The notes beneath the pieces were generated by a model, which was given only the letters and a program-made list of their open reading frames with translations, was not told the origin of the DNA and made no database searches. A stretch of 58,364 nucleotides of DNA from Magnetococcales bacterium (lineage in GTDB: Bacteria > Pseudomonadota > Magnetococcia > Magnetococcales > Magnetaquicoccaceae). The position numbers were made by a program, and so were the translations under genes. Below are positions 1 to 7,317 of this stretch, in pieces. The DNA is taken from positions 1 through 58,364 of the forward strand of contig JADGBT010000025.1 in the NCBI GenBank assembly GCA_015231375.1, read 5' to 3'. Position 1 is the first letter of the stretch, and every line of letters starts with the position of its first letter.

Positions 1-72
1 AATGGCGTTTCCGCAACCCAGGCACTCAAAGACCTATTCCTGGGAAAATGGCCGGATTTCATGCGATCCTGA
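1..72 (+). CDS. possible 3' end of an upstream gene (partial)
   Basis: Frame 1 is open from the window edge to TGA at 70-72 and reads as a plausible protein tail ending in LGKWPDFMRS. The rest of the gene is outside the window, so neither family nor reality can be judged. It would be on the same strand as the HEPN gene that starts 58 bp later. Confidence 0.2.
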   Translation, partial: NGVSATQALKDLFLGKWPDFMRS

Positions 73-129
73 TCTCCAAGCTCTTCCTAGACTCATCCAC
101 ACAGTGAAGGGGGTGCTGAATAGTTACAT

Positions 130-540
130 ATGGATTTGGATATCTCCTCTTTCTCCAAGGCGGTGGAACGATTATCCGAGGGATTGGAGGAGCTTGGACA
201 ATACCCGGAATTGTCCTCGATTCGGGATGGCGTGATTCAACGGTTCGAGTTTACGTATGAATTGGCCCACAAGACCCTGCGCCGCTATTTGTCGATGAGC
301 GTAGCCAGCAAAAAAGAGATTGATGAGATGGCGTTTCCAGATTTAATCCGTACCGGGAATGAACAAGGGCTGCTGTTAAGTGATTGGCCGGTTTGGAAAA
401 GCTATCGTCAATCCCGCAACGATACCAGCTATGCCTATGATGAAGAGAAGGCACAAAGAGTCATGGATAAGATTCCAGCCTTTCTGAAAGATTCTCGGTT
501 CCTCCTGGAACAACTGCAAAAAAGAATCGGCAAGACGTGA
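130..540 (+). CDS. HI0074/HepT-like HEPN protein (nucleotidyltransferase substrate-binding type), orphan
   Basis: 136 residues, the usual size of the HI0074 family, a HEPN fold that normally pairs with a small MNT-type nucleotidyltransferase as a toxin-antitoxin or substrate-binding partner. Recognisable are the N-terminal helix with FEFTYELAHKTL (40-51) and the segment SRNDTSYAYDE (95-105). Family members usually carry RxxxxHxY here (RN.TSHTY). In this protein the His is replaced by Tyr101, so ribonuclease activity is doubtful. No nucleotidyltransferase gene is visible on either side: downstream are restriction-modification debris, upstream is the window edge. ATG at 130 was chosen; a GGGGGTG stretch lies further upstream than ideal. 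Family assignment is from sequence resemblance; activity loss is inference. Confidence 0.75.
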   Translation: MDLDISSFSKAVERLSEGLEELGQYPELSSIRDGVIQRFEFTYELAHKTLRRYLSMSVASKKEIDEMAFPDLIRTGNEQGLLLSDWPVWKSYRQSRNDTSYAYDEEKAQRVMDKIPAFLKDSRFLLEQLQKRIGKT

Positions 541-787
541 ATTAGGTGAAATTGCCAGTTTCAAGACTGGCAAGCTGGATTCAGATGCATCTGACGTGGG
601 TGGAAAATTCCCTTTTTTTATTTGTTTCTTCAAGGACAAGCAGGGCGGTCTGGTGGTGGATTACATCGGCATCGCCAACGAACTGCAAAGCGCATTGAAG
701 GAGTACGAATACCCGCCTGACCAGCAGGACTCCGCCATTGACCTGGTGCTGCAACAAGCTCAGGCAATCGGCGAGGAGTGGAGTTGA
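539..787 (+). pseudogene. chimeric remnant of type I restriction-modification genes (hsdS N-terminus joined to hsdR pieces)
   Basis: One open frame, overlapping the previous stop, contains three unlike segments. Residues encoded from 539 to about 632 (LGEIASFKTGKLDSDAS ... GGKFPFFIC) look like the start of a target-recognition domain of a specificity subunit HsdS. From about 633 the frame reads KQGGLVVDYIGIANELQ, a segment characteristic of the helicase half of HsdR. The end (YPPDQQDSAIDLVLQQA ... EEW) resembles the extreme C-terminus of HsdR. In an intact enzyme the last two are a few hundred residues apart, so there is an internal deletion as well as a fusion. No hsdM and no full subunit is present. 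The preserved frame across both junctions is odd for a random relic. Family recognition is from memory of HsdS/HsdR motifs. Confidence 0.6.
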
Positions 788-1045
788 TGCCAGCATCAAA
801 CCTCTGACCGGCTTCTCGCAGCGGGTCTGGGCGTGGCGATTCTGTCGGTGTTTCTCGTCAGCCGGGAGTTGAACGCCGGAACCCTGATCCCTTTGCTGCC
901 CGCATACACCCTTCCTGGCCTCGGCATCTACGCGGTCATCCTTCCAATCGTCATCTGTCGGCCAAGGTGCGGACGGTTGATCGATTTTCTGGTCAGCCGT
1001 TTCGGCAGCCAGACGAAAGGCTCCAGGTTTGTCCGGTCTGACTGA
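786..1045 (+). pseudogene. C-terminal fragment of a LysR-family regulator, frameshifted
   Basis: Reads GLGVAILSVFLVSRELNAG, then LVPLL-like and LPGLGIYAV, then IDFLVSRFG, the typical end of a LysR substrate-binding domain. The piece between YAV and IDFLV is garbled in the main frame, but a neighbouring frame gives SNRHLSAKVRT, which is what the family has there. So there are two nearby compensating frameshifts, not divergence. There is no DNA-binding half; the fragment directly abuts the HsdS/HsdR remnant. It cannot make a functional regulator. Confidence 0.6.
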
Positions 1046-1416
1046 TTGGGAAAGCGGGCCATCGGCTTGGGTTCTTTCGACTGTCGGGTCTGGTATTTCC
1101 AAGAAAGCCCAACCCTGTCAGCAGAGATACCTTTGACACGATAAGGGATCACAGATTCAAATCCGTCCCCGTGCGCCCGTTGCAAAGCCTTGCGCAGGAA
1201 TGAATGGTCGATTATCTTGCAGGGTTGTTTCTTTAGGAAGCTTAAGCTGTCGTTTTGATTGGTTCCGGGACTTCGGGGGGTGTGTTCTTTAGAGCAGCAG
1301 ATCGCAGTGGAGCTTTAATCTGGAGGAATCGGAATCTGACCAGGGAAGGTCAGGAATGTCAGGCAAGTTCAGTCGTTGTCAATCCCTATTCATCCAAGTC
1401 GGGCAAGGAGCGAATC
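1046..1416. other. intergenic region with a possible minus-strand coding relic
   Basis: About 370 bp without a convincing gene. On the minus strand roughly 1240-1090 can be read as a coherent peptide (KALQRAHGDGFESVIPYRVK and onward to GLSWKYQ), but I do not recognise the family and there is no good start. A purine-rich AAGGAG at 1405-1410 is the ribosome binding site of the next gene. No promoter is clear. Confidence 0.3.
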
Positions 1417-1788
1417 ATGAAGCATCTTCTTTCGGCGGCGGTTTTGTTGTCTTCTCAATTGTTGCTGGCCGGTACGGTTTTGGCCGGGCCGAACCAGGAT
1501 TTCACGCTGGTCAACAAAACCGGCTATGTCATCGACAAGGTTTTCGTCTCCCCCTCCCACTCCGAAGACTGGGAAGAGGATGTGCTGGGCCGGGATACCA
1601 TGCCCGATGGCGATACCGTGCCCATCCACTTCTCCCGTGGCACCACCACCTGCGAATGGGATCTGAAAGTGGTCTACGAGATCGATAATTCGTCAGCGAT
1701 TTGGCATGACATCGATCTGTGTTCGGTGTCGAAAATCTCCATCTTTTGGAATCAAAGCTCGGGAAAAACCACGGCCAAATACGAATAG
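1417..1788 (+). CDS. small secreted protein, unknown function
   Basis: 123 residues beginning MKHLLSAAVLLSSQLLLAG with a clear signal peptide, probably cut after AGTVLA (about residue 24). The mature part contains FTLVNKTGYVIDKVFVSPS and DWEEDVLGRD, and two cysteines (in TTCEWDLKV and IDLCSVSKI) that could form a disulfide. I have seen similar small periplasmic proteins of unknown role with the NKTGY...IDKV and W..DVLG signature in many Proteobacteria. ATG 1417 is preceded by AAGGAG at good spacing; the frame is open further upstream but without another good start. It is monocistronic, bounded by debris upstream and a 397 bp gap downstream. Confidence 0.75.
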   Translation: MKHLLSAAVLLSSQLLLAGTVLAGPNQDFTLVNKTGYVIDKVFVSPSHSEDWEEDVLGRDTMPDGDTVPIHFSRGTTTCEWDLKVVYEIDNSSAIWHDIDLCSVSKISIFWNQSSGKTTAKYE

Positions 1789-2185
1789 GTCGTGACGGTT
1801 GCCTGAAGCCTGAAATCTGGCCGGTTCCGACCCTTCCACGGTGTGCGAATGGGTCGAAACCGGCCAGATGACCCCAGATGACCCCAGTTGGATCCTGCCC
1901 CCCCGTTCGTTTCCCCTCTTCCGCCGTATCCGATTTTGTGCCGCCTCGGGCATTCTTGGGTGGTCCGGGCAGAGTTTGCCGCTGCCCTTGTTGACACCTG
2001 GCGGGAATTCCCTGCTTGACAGGCCGATCAATTTCATGAAATTCCAATAGAAATTCTTTGGCATTTTAATTGCAGCTTTCCATAACGTGGCAGCATGGTC
2101 CGTGAAGGTCTGGACGTGCGGCTTCGCCGGGTTCGACCCGCAGGCAAACGATTTTTTGTATTTAAAAATGAAGGATGGATACCCA
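1789..2185. other. intergenic region upstream of the dnaK paralog
   Basis: 397 bp, no convincing gene. TTGACA occurs at 1991-1996 and 2017-2022, but neither has a good -10 box at 16-18 bp. The second overlaps the start of a 14-bp perfect palindrome (2030-2043), so the promoter and operator of the downstream chaperone gene probably lie here. No sigma-32 consensus or CIRCE element is seen. Confidence 0.4.
2030..2043. promoter_or_regulatory. 14-bp perfect palindrome, candidate operator
   Basis: AATTTCATGAAATT is its own reverse complement and starts 8 bp after a TTGACA hexamer. It lies 142 bp before the chaperone start codon. Position and perfect symmetry suggest a dimeric repressor site; the binding protein is unknown. 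Confidence 0.3.
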
Positions 2186-4414
2186 ATGAGCAGAATGATC
2201 GGTATCGACCTGGGCACCACCCATTCGTGTGTTTCCGTGTTGGAGAATGGCGAGGTCAGGGTGCTGGCGAACATGGAAGGGGGTCGCACCACGCCTTCGA
2301 TGGTGGCCTATTCCGTCGACGGCGAACGCCGGGTGGGGCAGACCGCCAAGCGTCAGATGGTGGTCAATCCGGAAAACACCCTGTTTGCCATCAAGCGGCT
2401 CATGGGGCGGCGTTTCAACGATCCGATCATTCAGCGGGAAAGACGGATGCTGGCTTACAAGGTGGTCGCGCTGGAAAACGGCGACGCGGGCGTGGAGGTG
2501 TGGGGTCAGAAGATGGCTCCGGCGGAAGTGTCGGCCATCCTGCTGCAAAAAATGAAGAAAATCGCTGAAGAAAACCTCGGGGAACCGGTCCGGGACGCGG
2601 TGATCACCGTGCCGGCCTATTTCACCGAGTCCCAGCGTCAGGCCACGCGGGACGCGGGCCGGATCGCCGGACTCAACGTGATGCGCATCATCAACGAACC
2701 AACCGCCGCCGCGTTGGCCTATGGCCTGGAAAAAGAGTCGGGCAAGACCCTTGCGGTGTTCGATCTGGGCGGTGGCACCTTCGATATTTCCATTCTGGAG
2801 ATCGGGGAGGGGGTGTTTCAGGTCAAGGCGACCAACGGAGACACCTTTCTGGGCGGGGAGGATTTTGATCAATGCGTGATCAATCATCTGGCGGAAACCT
2901 TCTTGGAGCAGCACGGTCTGGATCCCCGTCTGGAAAAGGAGTCGTTGCAGCGCCTCAAAGAAGCGGCGGAAGTGGCCCGCATCGAGCTTTCGACGGGTTT
3001 GCGCACCGAGATTCATCTGCCGTTTCTGTGTTTCGACGCCAAAGGCCCCAGAAATCTGCACATGACCTTGACCCGCGCCAAGCTGGAAGAGCTGGTGGAT
3101 GGCCTGATTCAGCGCACCATCATTCCCTGCGTGATCGCCCTGAAGGACGCGGGCATCACCGTGGAAGCCATCGATGAGGTGATCCTGGCCGGAGGCATGA
3201 CCCGCATGCCCAAAATTCGTCAGACGGTGGCCAAGTTCTTTGGTCGGGAACCCCGCTCCGGGGTCAATCCGGACGAGATCGTGGCCATGGGCGCGGCCAT
3301 TCAGGCCGGGGTGCTGGCAGGGGAGATCCGTGATGTGCTGTTGCTGGATGTCACGCCGTTGTCGCTGGGCATCGAGACCAAGGGGGGGATCTTCAATGTG
3401 CTGATCCCCAAGAACGAAACCATTCCCTGTCTGTTCACCAAGACCTTTTCCACGGTGATGGACAACCAGACCTTCGCCACCGTGCGGGTGGCCCAGGGAG
3501 AACGGGGTCTGTTCAACGCCAACCATTTTCTGGGAGAGTTCACCCTGGATGGCCTGCCTCCCGCTCCGCGAGGCATGCCGCGCATCGAGGTGTCGTTTGT
3601 GGTGGATGCGGATGGCATGGTCAAGGCTTCGGCCATCGACAAGACCACGGGGCGCGCCCAGTCGATCCGGGTGAAGGTCTCTGGCGGACTGGAGGAGGCG
3701 GAGATTCAACGCATGGTCCGCGAAGCGGAACTCCATGCCGAAGAGGATGCCCGGCAACAGTGGATGGTGCGGGTGATCAATCAGGCGGACGGTACCTTGT
3801 ATCGGGTGAAACAGTTCACCGTGTTCCACGGCAAGGCTTTGGAGTCGAGTCGGCGGGAGGCGTTGAACGATGCGGCCCGTGAACTGCAAAAGGCGGTGGA
3901 GGCGGGTCAGGATCTCGACGGGCTCGTGGAGTTGACCCGTCAACTCGACGAGCTGCTGCGGCACACGCCGGATCCGCGCACGGAAACCCGTCGGGCCGAT
4001 GATGCGGCGGAGCCGGAGATCGGGAAAGCGGCGGAGGGGATCGATCCGGATGACGGGGAGGAGGAGGAGTCGTTCGGTCCTCCGGGCGGAGCGGATGCGC
4101 TGGATCAGGAGTTCGAGACCATCGGCGCCACGGAAAGCGATGCGTCGTTCGATGGGGATGAGGCGTTGGATGAGGCGCGGTTCACGGTGCGGGCGGATCA
4201 TCGGGATCTGGAGGCCATGTTCCACTTGGGAATCGTGGTGGACGACGAGCGTGCTCCGGGGGTCGGGTTGAAAGGGGAGGTCCGCTCCGAGGGGATGGGC
4301 AGCGGCCGGATGACGGAGATTCCCCCTCCGGGACATCCGGTGGTCGGGCTTCCCGGATCCATCGTGGCCAGGGAGCCGGGAGCGGCTTCGGGCTGGATGG
4401 CGCGGGCCTGTTGA
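2186..4414 (+). CDS. DnaK-family (Hsp70) chaperone paralog with an acidic C-terminal extension
   Basis: 742 residues, about 100 longer than ordinary DnaK. The ATPase domain is intact: IGIDLGTTHSCV (5-16), VPAYFTESQRQATRDAG, INEPTAAALAYG, FDLGGGTFDIS and ILAGGMTRMP. The linker and substrate domain follow (LLLDVTPLSLGIETKGG), then SGGLEEAEIQRMVREAE and NQAD. After about residue 600 the lid is divergent and gives way to a long Asp/Glu-rich, then Gly/Pro-rich tail; the usual EEVD-type end is missing. ATG 2186 is preferred because AAGGATGG sits 9 bp upstream; ATG 2168 is an alternative. No grpE or dnaJ is adjacent, so this looks like an accessory Hsp70 beside a TPR protein, not the main dnaK. Hsp70 membership is certain; its specialised role is inference. 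Confidence 0.9.
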   Translation: MSRMIGIDLGTTHSCVSVLENGEVRVLANMEGGRTTPSMVAYSVDGERRVGQTAKRQMVVNPENTLFAIKRLMGRRFNDPIIQRERRMLAYKVVALENGDAGVEVWGQKMAPAEVSAILLQKMKKIAEENLGEPVRDAVITVPAYFTESQRQATRDAGRIAGLNVMRIINEPTAAALAYGLEKESGKTLAVFDLGGGTFDISILEIGEGVFQVKATNGDTFLGGEDFDQCVINHLAETFLEQHGLDPRLEKESLQRLKEAAEVARIELSTGLRTEIHLPFLCFDAKGPRNLHMTLTRAKLEELVDGLIQRTIIPCVIALKDAGITVEAIDEVILAGGMTRMPKIRQTVAKFFGREPRSGVNPDEIVAMGAAIQAGVLAGEIRDVLLLDVTPLSLGIETKGGIFNVLIPKNETIPCLFTKTFSTVMDNQTFATVRVAQGERGLFNANHFLGEFTLDGLPPAPRGMPRIEVSFVVDADGMVKASAIDKTTGRAQSIRVKVSGGLEEAEIQRMVREAELHAEEDARQQWMVRVINQADGTLYRVKQFTVFHGKALESSRREALNDAARELQKAVEAGQDLDGLVELTRQLDELLRHTPDPRTETRRADDAAEPEIGKAAEGIDPDDGEEEESFGPPGGADALDQEFETIGATESDASFDGDEALDEARFTVRADHRDLEAMFHLGIVVDDERAPGVGLKGEVRSEGMGSGRMTEIPPPGHPVVGLPGSIVAREPGAASGWMARAC

Positions 4415-4531
4415 CGCGGGCCGTGTGACCGGGAGGACTCGGGCTGTGTGATTGAAAAGGCTCGGGCCGTGTGACCGGACGGGACGCGGGCCGTGTGATC
4501 GGACGGGATGTGGGCCGTGTGATCGGGAGGG
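4413..4531. repeat. 24-bp tandem repeat array (5 units) starting at the dnaK-paralog stop codon
   Basis: Five units of 24, 24, 23, 24 and 24 bp with core CGGGCCGTGTGATCGGACGG. The first unit contains the TGA of the chaperone gene (4412-4414). Units differ at several positions, unit 2 most. Unit length is a multiple of three apart from one unit, but stop codons exclude extension of the upstream protein in its frame. The array fills most of the gap to the next gene. Confidence 0.8.
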
Positions 4532-4591
4532 ATACGTCCGGTTTCGGATCGGCTTGAAGGTTTGATTTTTCACTCTATGTTTGGAGCTGCC

Positions 4592-6076
4592 ATGAATGCA
4601 CCTCATACCCCGTCTGGTGGTCATACCCCGGATCGCCATCACATGCTGGCCTTGATGCATGCCCTGGAGTGGTTGAAAGCCGGGCAGTTCACCCGTGCCG
4701 AGGGAGTCGGGCTGCGGGTGGTCGAGGCCGATCCTGGCAATGCCGATGCCCATTTCGTCTCTGCGGTGGCGGCTTACGAGTTGGGCCATCACCGGGTCGC
4801 CCTGGAACGGCTCGACTGTGCCATTGATCTTCAGCCCAAGACTGCGGAGTTCTACGCCCAACGGGGGGTGGTGCTCAACGCCATGGCGTGTCGCGACGCG
4901 GCGGTCAAAGAGTTCTGCCGTGCGCTGGAATTGAGTCCGTCGGATGTGCCCACGTTGGCCAATCTGGCCCGTGTGTTGTTGAAAATGGGGGATCCCCATC
5001 AGGCGTATCGTCCCATGCGTCGCGCTCTGGCTTTGCAACCCGACAATCCCGAACTGCTCGGCGACATGGCGGTGATCCTGGTGGCCTGTCGTCAGCCGAG
5101 CGCGGCCCTGCCTTTGTACGAGCAGGCGATCCGTCTGGTGCCTGGAGACGCGGATCTGCATTGCAACTACAGTCGCGCGTTGCTCATGCTGGGGCAGTAC
5201 ACCCAGGGATGGCGGGAAAATGAATGGCGTTGGCGTTCCAGCCACTACCGCAACGTGGGTTTCAACCTGCCCGCTCCAGAGTGGGACGGCTGCCCGGTGG
5301 AGGGCAAAACCATCCTGATCGTGTGTGAACAAGGATTTGGTGACGCGTTGCAATTCATCCGCTATGTGCCCTGGATGCGTCAGCAGGGTGCCACGGTGCT
5401 GGTGCAGTGCCGACCGGAGCTGGTGCGGCTGTTTCAGGCGATCCACGGGGTGGAGCGGGCCATTCCTCTGGGAGAGCCGTTGCCGGAGATCGATCTGGCG
5501 ATTCCGCTGTTGAGTCTGCCCCTGGTCCACGGCACCCGCATCGACACCATCCCGGCAGCCCGCTGTTTGACCCTGCCCGCCGAACCCGCGCCTCCGATGT
5601 CGATCCGCCAGGGGAATATGCCCATGCGGGTGGGTGTGGTGTGGTCGGGCAACAGTCAGCGCTCGTTGCGTTTCGAGGATCTGGCTCCGTTGTTCAAGGG
5701 GTCCGGGATCGAGTTTCATGCCCTGCAACCGGGTCCGGAGTCCCAAAAGGCCAGGGATTCTGGGTTGATCGACTGGTCCGGGTGGCTGACCGATTTCGCG
5801 GCCACCGCCGCTGTGATGAGCCGTCTGGATCTGGTGATCACCATCGATACGGCGTCGGCTCATCTGGCCGGAAGCCTGGGGATTCCGGTTTGGGTTTTGA
5901 TCCACGCCACCGCCGATTGGCGTTGGAGCGCGACCGGAGAGCGGACTCCCTGGTATCCCGAAACTCGTCTGTTCCGTCAGGAGCAGTCGGGTCATTGGGG
6001 CGGGGTGATCGGTCGGGTCTCCAGAGCCTTGCAGCGGCATGCGGTTTTATACCGGGAGGAGAGGCGTGCCGGATGA
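4592..6076 (+). CDS. TPR protein with glycosyltransferase-9-like C-terminal domain
   Basis: 494 residues. The N-terminal half (about 20-210) is a run of tetratricopeptide repeats, with recognisable helices such as ALERLDCAIDLQPKTAEFYA, REFCRALELSP and ALPLYEQAIRLVPGDADLH. A linker GWRENEWRWRS follows, then a domain with KTILIVCEQGFGDALQFIRY and, near the end, DLVITIDTASAHLAGSLG and PVWVLI, resembling the heptosyltransferase/GT9 C-terminal half. This architecture is common in Proteobacteria, often annotated simply as TPR protein; the sugar acceptor is unknown. ATG 4592 follows GGAG at 4582-4585; ATG 4577 is a weaker option. The stop overlaps the next gene by 11 bp. Confidence 0.8.
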   Translation: MNAPHTPSGGHTPDRHHMLALMHALEWLKAGQFTRAEGVGLRVVEADPGNADAHFVSAVAAYELGHHRVALERLDCAIDLQPKTAEFYAQRGVVLNAMACRDAAVKEFCRALELSPSDVPTLANLARVLLKMGDPHQAYRPMRRALALQPDNPELLGDMAVILVACRQPSAALPLYEQAIRLVPGDADLHCNYSRALLMLGQYTQGWRENEWRWRSSHYRNVGFNLPAPEWDGCPVEGKTILIVCEQGFGDALQFIRYVPWMRQQGATVLVQCRPELVRLFQAIHGVERAIPLGEPLPEIDLAIPLLSLPLVHGTRIDTIPAARCLTLPAEPAPPMSIRQGNMPMRVGVVWSGNSQRSLRFEDLAPLFKGSGIEFHALQPGPESQKARDSGLIDWSGWLTDFAATAAVMSRLDLVITIDTASAHLAGSLGIPVWVLIHATADWRWSATGERTPWYPETRLFRQEQSGHWGGVIGRVSRALQRHAVLYREERRAG

Positions 6077-6593
6077 CTCCGCGCCGTCCGGGCCACTGTC
6101 TGATTTGATTCAGGCCGTGGCCGGACGGCTGCTCGATCATCCTTCCGGCAAGGCTTCCCGGTTGAGTCGGGATTGGCGTTTGGCGGTGGGACCGTTGCTG
6201 GCGGCCCATACCGAACCGGTCCGGTTGCAAAACGGTCAACTCACGGTCCGGGTGGACTCCTCGGCATGGCTGACCGAGTTGACTTTTTTGACTCCGGAAC
6301 TGCTGGTGCGTTTGCAGGAGCGTCTGCCGCCGGGAACCCTCACCGGATTGCGTTTCAGGCAGGAGTCGTTGCGTCAGGTGCCGGTGGCCGCCGCCAGGAT
6401 TCCTCCGCCGCCAAGACCGCATCTTCCCGAGGAGGAGGAGCGGGCCCTGGCTCTGACCGCAGGGATCACCGATCCGCTTCTGAGGCGGGCGGTGACCGGT
6501 TTTTTCATTGCCGATATGGTGTTCAAGCGTTTGGGAGTACAATCGGCGGAGCCAGGATCAGCGACTGGCCGCCGTTTTCCTTCCGGGCGTTGA
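6066..6593 (+). CDS. DUF721/DciA-like protein
   Basis: 175 residues. The N-terminal part has the DUF721 pattern: a helix, LSRDWRLAVGPLLAAHTEPVRLQNGQ broken by the usual W..AVG..L..HT.P..L..G signature, then LTVRVDSSAWLTELTFL. DciA family members load or assist the replicative helicase DnaB in bacteria lacking DnaC. The C-terminal tail is less conserved and Pro-rich. GTG 6066 was chosen because GGAGGAGAG immediately precedes it and the family usually starts shortly before the first helix. The gene overlaps the TPR gene upstream and runs 71 bp into the convergent methyltransferase gene. Confidence 0.7.
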   Translation: MPDDSAPSGPLSDLIQAVAGRLLDHPSGKASRLSRDWRLAVGPLLAAHTEPVRLQNGQLTVRVDSSAWLTELTFLTPELLVRLQERLPPGTLTGLRFRQESLRQVPVAAARIPPPPRPHLPEEEERALALTAGITDPLLRRAVTGFFIADMVFKRLGVQSAEPGSATGRRFPSGR

Positions 6594-7182
6594 TCAGCAC
6601 CAGGATCGCCGCGCTTTCCGGTCGGGCTTGCACCGGAATCAGTCGGATGGGTTGCAGACCGTGGGTCACGCAACCGTTCAGGATTTCCGGCAGGCGTTCG
6701 GGCCGGTGGATCAGATCGAAATCTCCTCCCGGCTGCAACAATCCGGCTCCGGCCTGGATGAAATCCTCCATTCCGCCCAGCAGTTCAAAGCGGGCTGCGG
6801 CCCGACCGGCCTCCGGAGGCAGGCGTCCGCTCCGAGGGGAGAAGAACGGGGGATTGCAGAACACGCGGGCATAGTGACCGGCGGGCATGCAGGCGGGCAG
6901 AAAACGCAGATCACCGGGTATGACCCTGACCTGGGTGTTGACCCCGTGATCGTCGATCAGTTGTCGCGCCTGGTCGCACAGTTCGGTTTGGACCTCCAGG
7001 GCATCCACCGTCACCCCCGGATTGCTCAAGGCCACCCGGATGGATATTTCCCCACAGCCGCACCCCAGTTCGGCCATGCGTGTTCCCGGTTTTCCCTGGA
7101 TTCTCGCGGCGAGCAGCCTGCCTTCCACCCCACCCCCGACCCGACGACACAATCCTTTTGGCACACCTTGAAAAGGGTTCAT
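6523..7182 (-). CDS. tRNA1(Val) adenine-37 N6-methyltransferase family (TrmN6/YfiC-like)
   Basis: 219 residues, normal for the family. SAM-binding motif I is MAELGCGCGEISIRVA and the amino-methyltransferase motif IV is NPPFFS, followed by a segment rich in PE and AGRAAARFEL. Together these fit the YfiC/TrmN6 branch that methylates an exocyclic adenine N6 of tRNA, acting in the cytoplasm. ATG 7182 starts just before the N-terminal sequence NPFQGVPKGL, and only a weak AAAGATG precedes it. Its 3' end overlaps the convergent DciA-like gene by 71 bp, so both C-termini share DNA. The exact RNA substrate is inferred from family. Confidence 0.75.
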   Translation of the reverse strand: MNPFQGVPKGLCRRVGGGVEGRLLAARIQGKPGTRMAELGCGCGEISIRVALSNPGVTVDALEVQTELCDQARQLIDDHGVNTQVRVIPGDLRFLPACMPAGHYARVFCNPPFFSPRSGRLPPEAGRAAARFELLGGMEDFIQAGAGLLQPGGDFDLIHRPERLPEILNGCVTHGLQPIRLIPVQARPESAAILVLINARKENGGQSLILAPPIVLPNA

Positions 7183-7240
7183 GCGGTCATCTTTTGGTTG
7201 AAGTCGCGGGGAAACCCCCTTTGTGGAACTTCCACTATTG

Positions 7241-7291
7241 AAAAAAAAGAGAGGGTCTGGGAGATTCATCTCCCAGGGTTTTGGTTTTTTT
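7241..7291. terminator. bidirectional terminator-like palindrome, copy 1 of a dispersed repeat
   Basis: The stem CTGGGAGAT / ATCTCCCAG (7257-7276, two-base centre) is preceded on the plus strand by A8 and followed by GGGTTTTGG and T8. It therefore ends in a T-run on both strands. It sits after the minus-strand cyclase gene, where it can stop that transcript. The same element, with GGGGG instead of GGGAG, is found near 35.34 and 35.48 kb. Confidence 0.7.
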
Positions 7292-7317
7292 TCTGCACTG
7301 ATAATGCTTGCCCTCCA

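Noticed and set aside
1140..1185. tRNA-like T-arm sequence (GATTCAAATCC)
   Set aside because: No acceptor or anticodon stem can be formed around it on either strand.
4413..4531. Possible CRISPR or iteron origin
   Set aside because: 24-bp units have no spacers; no dnaA-box cluster or replication initiator gene nearby.
2162..6040. 1292-codon minus-strand open frame opposite the dnaK paralog and TPR gene
   Set aside because: Chance antisense frame in GC-rich DNA; its composition (His/Arg/Gln/Pro) mirrors the codon pattern of the real genes, with no domains.
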